A stretch of 64,000 nt of DNA from Gavia stellata. Taxonomy: Eukaryota; Chordata; Aves; Gaviiformes; Gaviidae. The first letter of the stretch is position 1. Every line of letters begins with the position of its first letter. The position numbers and the translations under genes are program-made. The notes beneath the pieces are model-generated. The model saw only the letters and a list, made by a program, of their open reading frames with translations. It searched no databases and was not told where the DNA came from. This document shows positions 59,771 to 64,000 of the stretch, one piece after another. Location of the stretch: NCBI RefSeq assembly GCF_030936135.1, contig NC_082637.1, positions 3,100,001 to 3,164,000 on the forward strand, read 5' to 3'.

Positions 59771-62629
59771 ACTCTCCCAAATTTAGGAGCCCCACCTTGA
59801 CAGGGGCACGGTCTGGGTGTGCAGTTGTGTGCTTTCCCTGGGTCCGTCTCTGCGCTGATAGCACGAGGAGGATGGGGAATATGAGGCACAGTGTAGATTA
59901 CACTCATCTGCCTTGGCTCGGCTGTTTGGGTTTGTGCGTTGTTATCAGCCCTGGGAAACGCACAAATTGCTCGTTCTCATGTTGAGGAATTAAAGATGCT
60001 TCTGCAGCATGCTGCTGTCTTTTCCTTTGCATTTAACACTCTCAGCAAGTTACCATTTACATCCTGTAGCTTAAAACTATGTTTTTTAACAAGTAAAACA
60101 CATTATCTTGTTTTGCCCTACCCCTTGAGCATGATATTGGGGTCATGCGTGTCCCTTGCTGTGTGTTGAAATGTTGATCTGCCAGTCATGACCTCTCACT
60201 TCAGCCTTTTTGGGTTTTTATGGTGAGGAAGAAGTGGGTTTTTTCCTAGTAGAGGTCCTTGCTGCGGGTGGATGCTCTCTGGCCAGGCTGGGGGATGCTG
60301 GGCTCTTGCATGGTGTCCCAACATTGGGTACTGGTGATGCTGAAGTTAGGCACTGGAGGAGTGTGTAGCACCGGAGCATCCCTGACCACTTTGTACCGAG
60401 TGGTGAAACCCGCTGCCGTCCCCTCCTGAGCCTTGTGAGGCTTTGCTGGCCGGTGGTACCCGGCAGCAAACGGAGAATCCAGCCTGGGGTGAGATGCAGG
60501 GGTCAGCGGGTCCCGGAGTCACGGCACAGCTTGGGGAGCTCTGACCTCAATATGGGCTTTGCTTGTCTGTCAGGCCAGGGAGAAAGCACTCCCGGAATGA
60601 AAATCTCATTTGGAGGATGGGAAAAGAAGGATTACGGTTTGCCATCTGGCCTGATGTTCAATATTGTAAATAATAATAAAAAGGTTAATGATCCACAAGT
60701 CCTTTAAGAGGGAGGTTTTTGCCTGGCTGCTGGAGCACCTCGCCTGTGCCTTGCTGCGTCATGGGCAAAGCAGATTTTTCTCCTGACTCACTGCCAAGTG
60801 GGGCAGAAGGGATTTTTTAAGGCTGCAGGAGCCCAGGAAAGCCCTGGTGCCAGTGCCTTTCCATGCCCTCCTGCTAAGAGCACCCATCTGGGTGGCTTTT
60901 CCCAGCACCGACAAGCGTGGTGGTTTGCACAAGCGTGTTTAGCACAGCTAAATAACTCCGTAAATAACCCCCTGTTAATCACGGGGGACGTGGGATCCTG
61001 CTGCAGTAGGTGTAATGGCAGCGGATGGGCAAAAATGCAGCCGTGACCCCAGTTCAGCCCAGGACTGCGCACCCAGTGCAAATTAATGAAGACAAGTTCG
61101 TTTGCTTTAGTGCAGAGCTGGAAGGGGATGGTGTTAGCATCCATCCACGATGGCTGTAGGAGAGTCCTCTGGGGTTTTTTTGCTGTGAGAGCCTCTTTAA
61201 ATTATCTCCGTGGAGTTACCTTTGATAGTGGTTTAAAAAAAAAAAAAAATAGGGAAAAATGACATTCAAACCCTGAATTGTGCTGTCTGGTATGACCCAG
61301 TTTAATTTAAGGTAGAGTTTGTATTTTGTTCTTAGGAAAAGCCAACTTTGGGAAAACTTTAATTTTAGTAATAGGTGGCTTGTGAGAGCTGAAGGGTAGT
61401 TATTGGACTGTTTCAAAGTAAGCTGCTTAACCATTCACATGCTGTGTATATATAAATGTAAATATTCCTGGGGAAGCCAGGACTGAAGCTTGTCGTGCTG
61501 TTTCCCCTTTCGTATGTGCTTTTGTCCTCTTCAAGAGCATTTAGTAATACTGGACCACGTTATTTCTTTGAACAGTATATAATGAGGTTGCCAATAAGCC
61601 CCCTGCGAAGGGCGAAAAGTAGAAGTGTGCTTGCTTTGTGAATTAAAATATACAGATATTTTATCCCGATCTCCACCTCGTTCTTAGTCGGCATTTGCGC
61701 GTTCACTTTTGACTTTAAGGTGCACGTCATTGTCTCTGGTTTCTACTCAAGTCCTTTCATATGTTTTTTCTCAACCTTGGTTGTGAGATACTATATCTTA
61801 ATCTTCATTACTGAATTCCTAATTGCTAGGCGGTCGGTGCTATTGTATCGCCAGTATTGTGGGTTTTCTGCTGTGCTCTCCCTCTGGCTGCAGTCCCGTT
61901 GGAAGGATGCCCTTGGAAAAGTGCCCTTTATCCAGGAGCAATGAAAACTTCCCAGGGTCAGCTGTTCATATTACTGTGTGAAATAACTCAGGGGATTAAA
62001 AAACAATAATAATAAAGATGGATTTTCTGACTTCCAGCTTGCCATGAAGAATGTTGCAACTACCAAACAGCTCAGACTAAACCGAGAGCGCTAATTTTTA
62101 AGCGTGTTTTTCTGAATTTAGTGGAAGATTATACTCTTTTCTTAATTTAATGGAAGATTATACTCCTTCCATGCAGAGGTGTAACTCCTTCCATGCGGAC
62201 CACCATCCCTTCCTGCTGTGCTGGAGCATCCACCAAGCACGTCTCCTGGACTTTGCTAGAAGTGCCTTTGGCCGGCACTGAGGGCTTTCAAACAGCAAAA
62301 CAAAACCTGGCTCTTCTAATTTAATGTTGGTTTTAATCTACATCTGCAACGGCAGCCTGCTAAAATCTAAATCAAATCAGGAGGTGGGGATTGACTTTAT
62401 TAAGCTTCTGCTTAATCTGGGTGGAATAATGCAAGAGGCTCCGAGAGCACTGAATCTCTTTGGTTTATGGGGAATCTGGTTTAAAAAAACAAACCAAATT
62501 TTTTAGATTTTTTTCTTTTCTTGAGAGGCTGAGCATGCGAAGCTCTTTCTGATTAATGCTAACACCTTGTTCAAAGGTGTCCTTGAGGATTAAAGAAACT
62601 CTATTCTTTCTGCCTTCCTGGATGGAGAC

Positions 62630-62735
62630 ACTGGAGTGTTGGGAGGTTAAGTGATCTGCCCAGGGTTGAGTCTCCTGAGACTGAAGTCGGGCTAAACCTA
62701 CGGTCCCAGTGCTTCGAGATAGACCCACCTGCCCT
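62630..62735 (+). mobile_element. MIR-like SINE relic
   Basis: GAGGTTAAGTGATCTGCCCA followed by GGGTTGAG, then TCTCCTGAGACTGAAGTCGG and CCCAGTGCTTC. The first word is nearly identical to the conserved MIR core (GAGGTTAAGTGACTTGCCCA), and the rest follows MIR order. Confidence 0.6.
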
Positions 62736-64000
62736 TTCCCTTCATAACAAGCTCCTCCAGAAGATCAAGAGATTGTTAAAGCTAGCAAAGCTAGGACATG
62801 GCACATAAAGAGGAATAATTATGCTAGAGGTGAGATTATGGAAGTAGAGGTTCACAGGGATGCTCTCCTCCTGCCCGGGTGGGTACCTGCCTGAGGGCAT
62901 GGTTTTGGAGACCTGGTGGCTCTTGTCTATATGAATTTAATTGGCAAACGTACGGTGTGCGAAGCCGCTTTGGGAGCGGATTGTAGAAGTCGGAGGTGGG
63001 AAAGGCAGGTAATGCGAGTGTGGTGCTCCAGCGTGCCCCCACCATGGGCTGCCTCCAAGCCTCAGCAGGTTTTAATTAAAGCTCGCCTTGTAAAGATCCA
63101 AAAATGACAAAGCGCTTTTATTTCAGCGCTGTACGGTTTGACATACTTGAGGATTTATGGGTGAAAGGGAAGGGTTGAATGCGGGTTTGTGTAGCAGCCT
63201 GCCTTGCCTGGAGGGCTCGCATCTCCGCTGGAGCACGGCAAGGAGGGGAGGATGGTGAAAAATGTGCAACAACAAAAAAAAAAAAGGTGGTCCCCTTTAT
63301 GGACGTGTGTACACATGCATGAGAGGACAGCATTAGAGATGCTGGGGGAAATGCATTCATAACAGCCTACTCTAACAGCCCACAGCTATTTAGCAGGATG
63401 GGAAGCGCTCGGTGCGGGGAGTGCTTATGCTGGGGCCATGATCGCATTCGGGACCTCCCAGCCGGGGAACGAGTTACCCCCAGGGCTCCTGCGACCTTGC
63501 AAACACCCACGTCTTGCTGCCTTCTGTGCTGTGCGATCCCTTGCGTACACATGTATGCACAAAAGTCTTGGAGAATCAGGTTTATTATTAAAATTCTGTA
63601 GTTTGGTCGTTGGGATGGCTGATGGGAGGCAAAGTCTTTCACCACCAGGTTGTAAGTCCATCCCTGGGTGGTGGATGCTGAGAGCTGCTGCCCTCTGCCA
63701 GTAGTTCCCACATCTCACCCAGGCGTTGGATGGCTCCTGGTCATTGTTGGTGATGAATTGCCGAGAGGCGCCGACGTGACCTCTTACTGCTGCTGGAGGT
63801 GGACCCAGATTTCATCCACCAAAGTGTGCACAAGCACCACCATGGTTTTTGTGTTGCTTTGGGGTCAATGTGCCCCTCTCTGCATCTGTCTGTCCGGGCA
63901 GGCCTATGGCTCAGCCCAGCCCTGTGTGCAGGTGGAGAATTTGTAGGACTCCAGCCAGGACCAGCAATGTCTTGTTTTTGAGGCTGCCTTGAGCTGGGTA

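Larger units (their letters stand above)
35536..64000 (+). other. MYO5B: MYO5B intron 1 (5' part, runs off the window)
   Basis: 28.5 kb without any recognised exon, RNA gene or nested gene on either strand. Contents: G-rich motifs at 35542 and 35728, a 17-bp minisatellite at 37585, CR1 pieces at 38713, 50075 and 59452, an AATAAA plus A16 end at 45434, a LINE reverse-transcriptase relic at 57358, a MIR-like relic at 62630, and simple TA or poly(A) runs. Stretches between these show nothing I can name. Confidence 0.8.

Overview
This is a vertebrate nuclear window, almost certainly from a bird. The evidence is CR1 LINE 3' ends with the ATTCTGTG-type terminal octamer at 2.97, 13.27, 38.71, 50.29 and 59.45 kb, small exons separated by kilobase introns, CpG-island promoters, and only decayed traces of older amniote repeats (MIR-like, LINE reverse-transcriptase relics, a hAT-like element). 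No bacterial, phage or CRISPR feature is present. Most long open frames here are chance frames in GC-rich or repeat DNA.

Layout. (1) 1-3.8 kb: a minus-strand gene whose first coding exon (3557-3616) encodes the N-terminus and half of TM1 of a tetraspanin, closest to TSPAN36/TSPAN3. It lies in a CpG island at 3.42-3.80 kb and the rest of the gene lies leftward, probably outside the window. (2) 3.8-11.1 kb: intergenic DNA with one LINE reverse-transcriptase relic and no convincing gene. (3) 11.1-29.6 kb: the complete plus-strand CFAP53 (CCDC11) gene, 8 coding exons that join in frame to 521 codons, with a CpG-island promoter carrying a perfect NRF1 palindrome and an RFX X-box. (4) 29.2-35.0 kb: intergenic, with two MIR-like relics. 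(5) 35.0-64 kb: the CpG-island promoter and first coding exon of MYO5B (start 35509, donor 35536), then at least 28.4 kb of MYO5B intron 1, which runs off the right edge.

CFAP53 followed by MYO5B on the same strand matches the mammalian order (human 18q21.1; the orthologous region of chicken is on Z). The left neighbour differs: mammals have MBD1 directly upstream of CFAP53, while here the next recognisable gene is a divergent tetraspanin. The neighbours do not form a pathway. CFAP53 is an axonemal/centriolar-satellite coiled-coil protein, MYO5B is an actin motor for recycling endosomes, and the tetraspanin is a membrane organiser.

No undescribed system is evident. The items most worth checking are the promoter architecture of CFAP53, the four-codon uORF and G-quadruplex-prone DNA around MYO5B exon 1, the (TG)7T3 acceptor of CFAP53 exon 6, the altered left-hand synteny, and a perfect 17-bp minisatellite in MYO5B intron 1.
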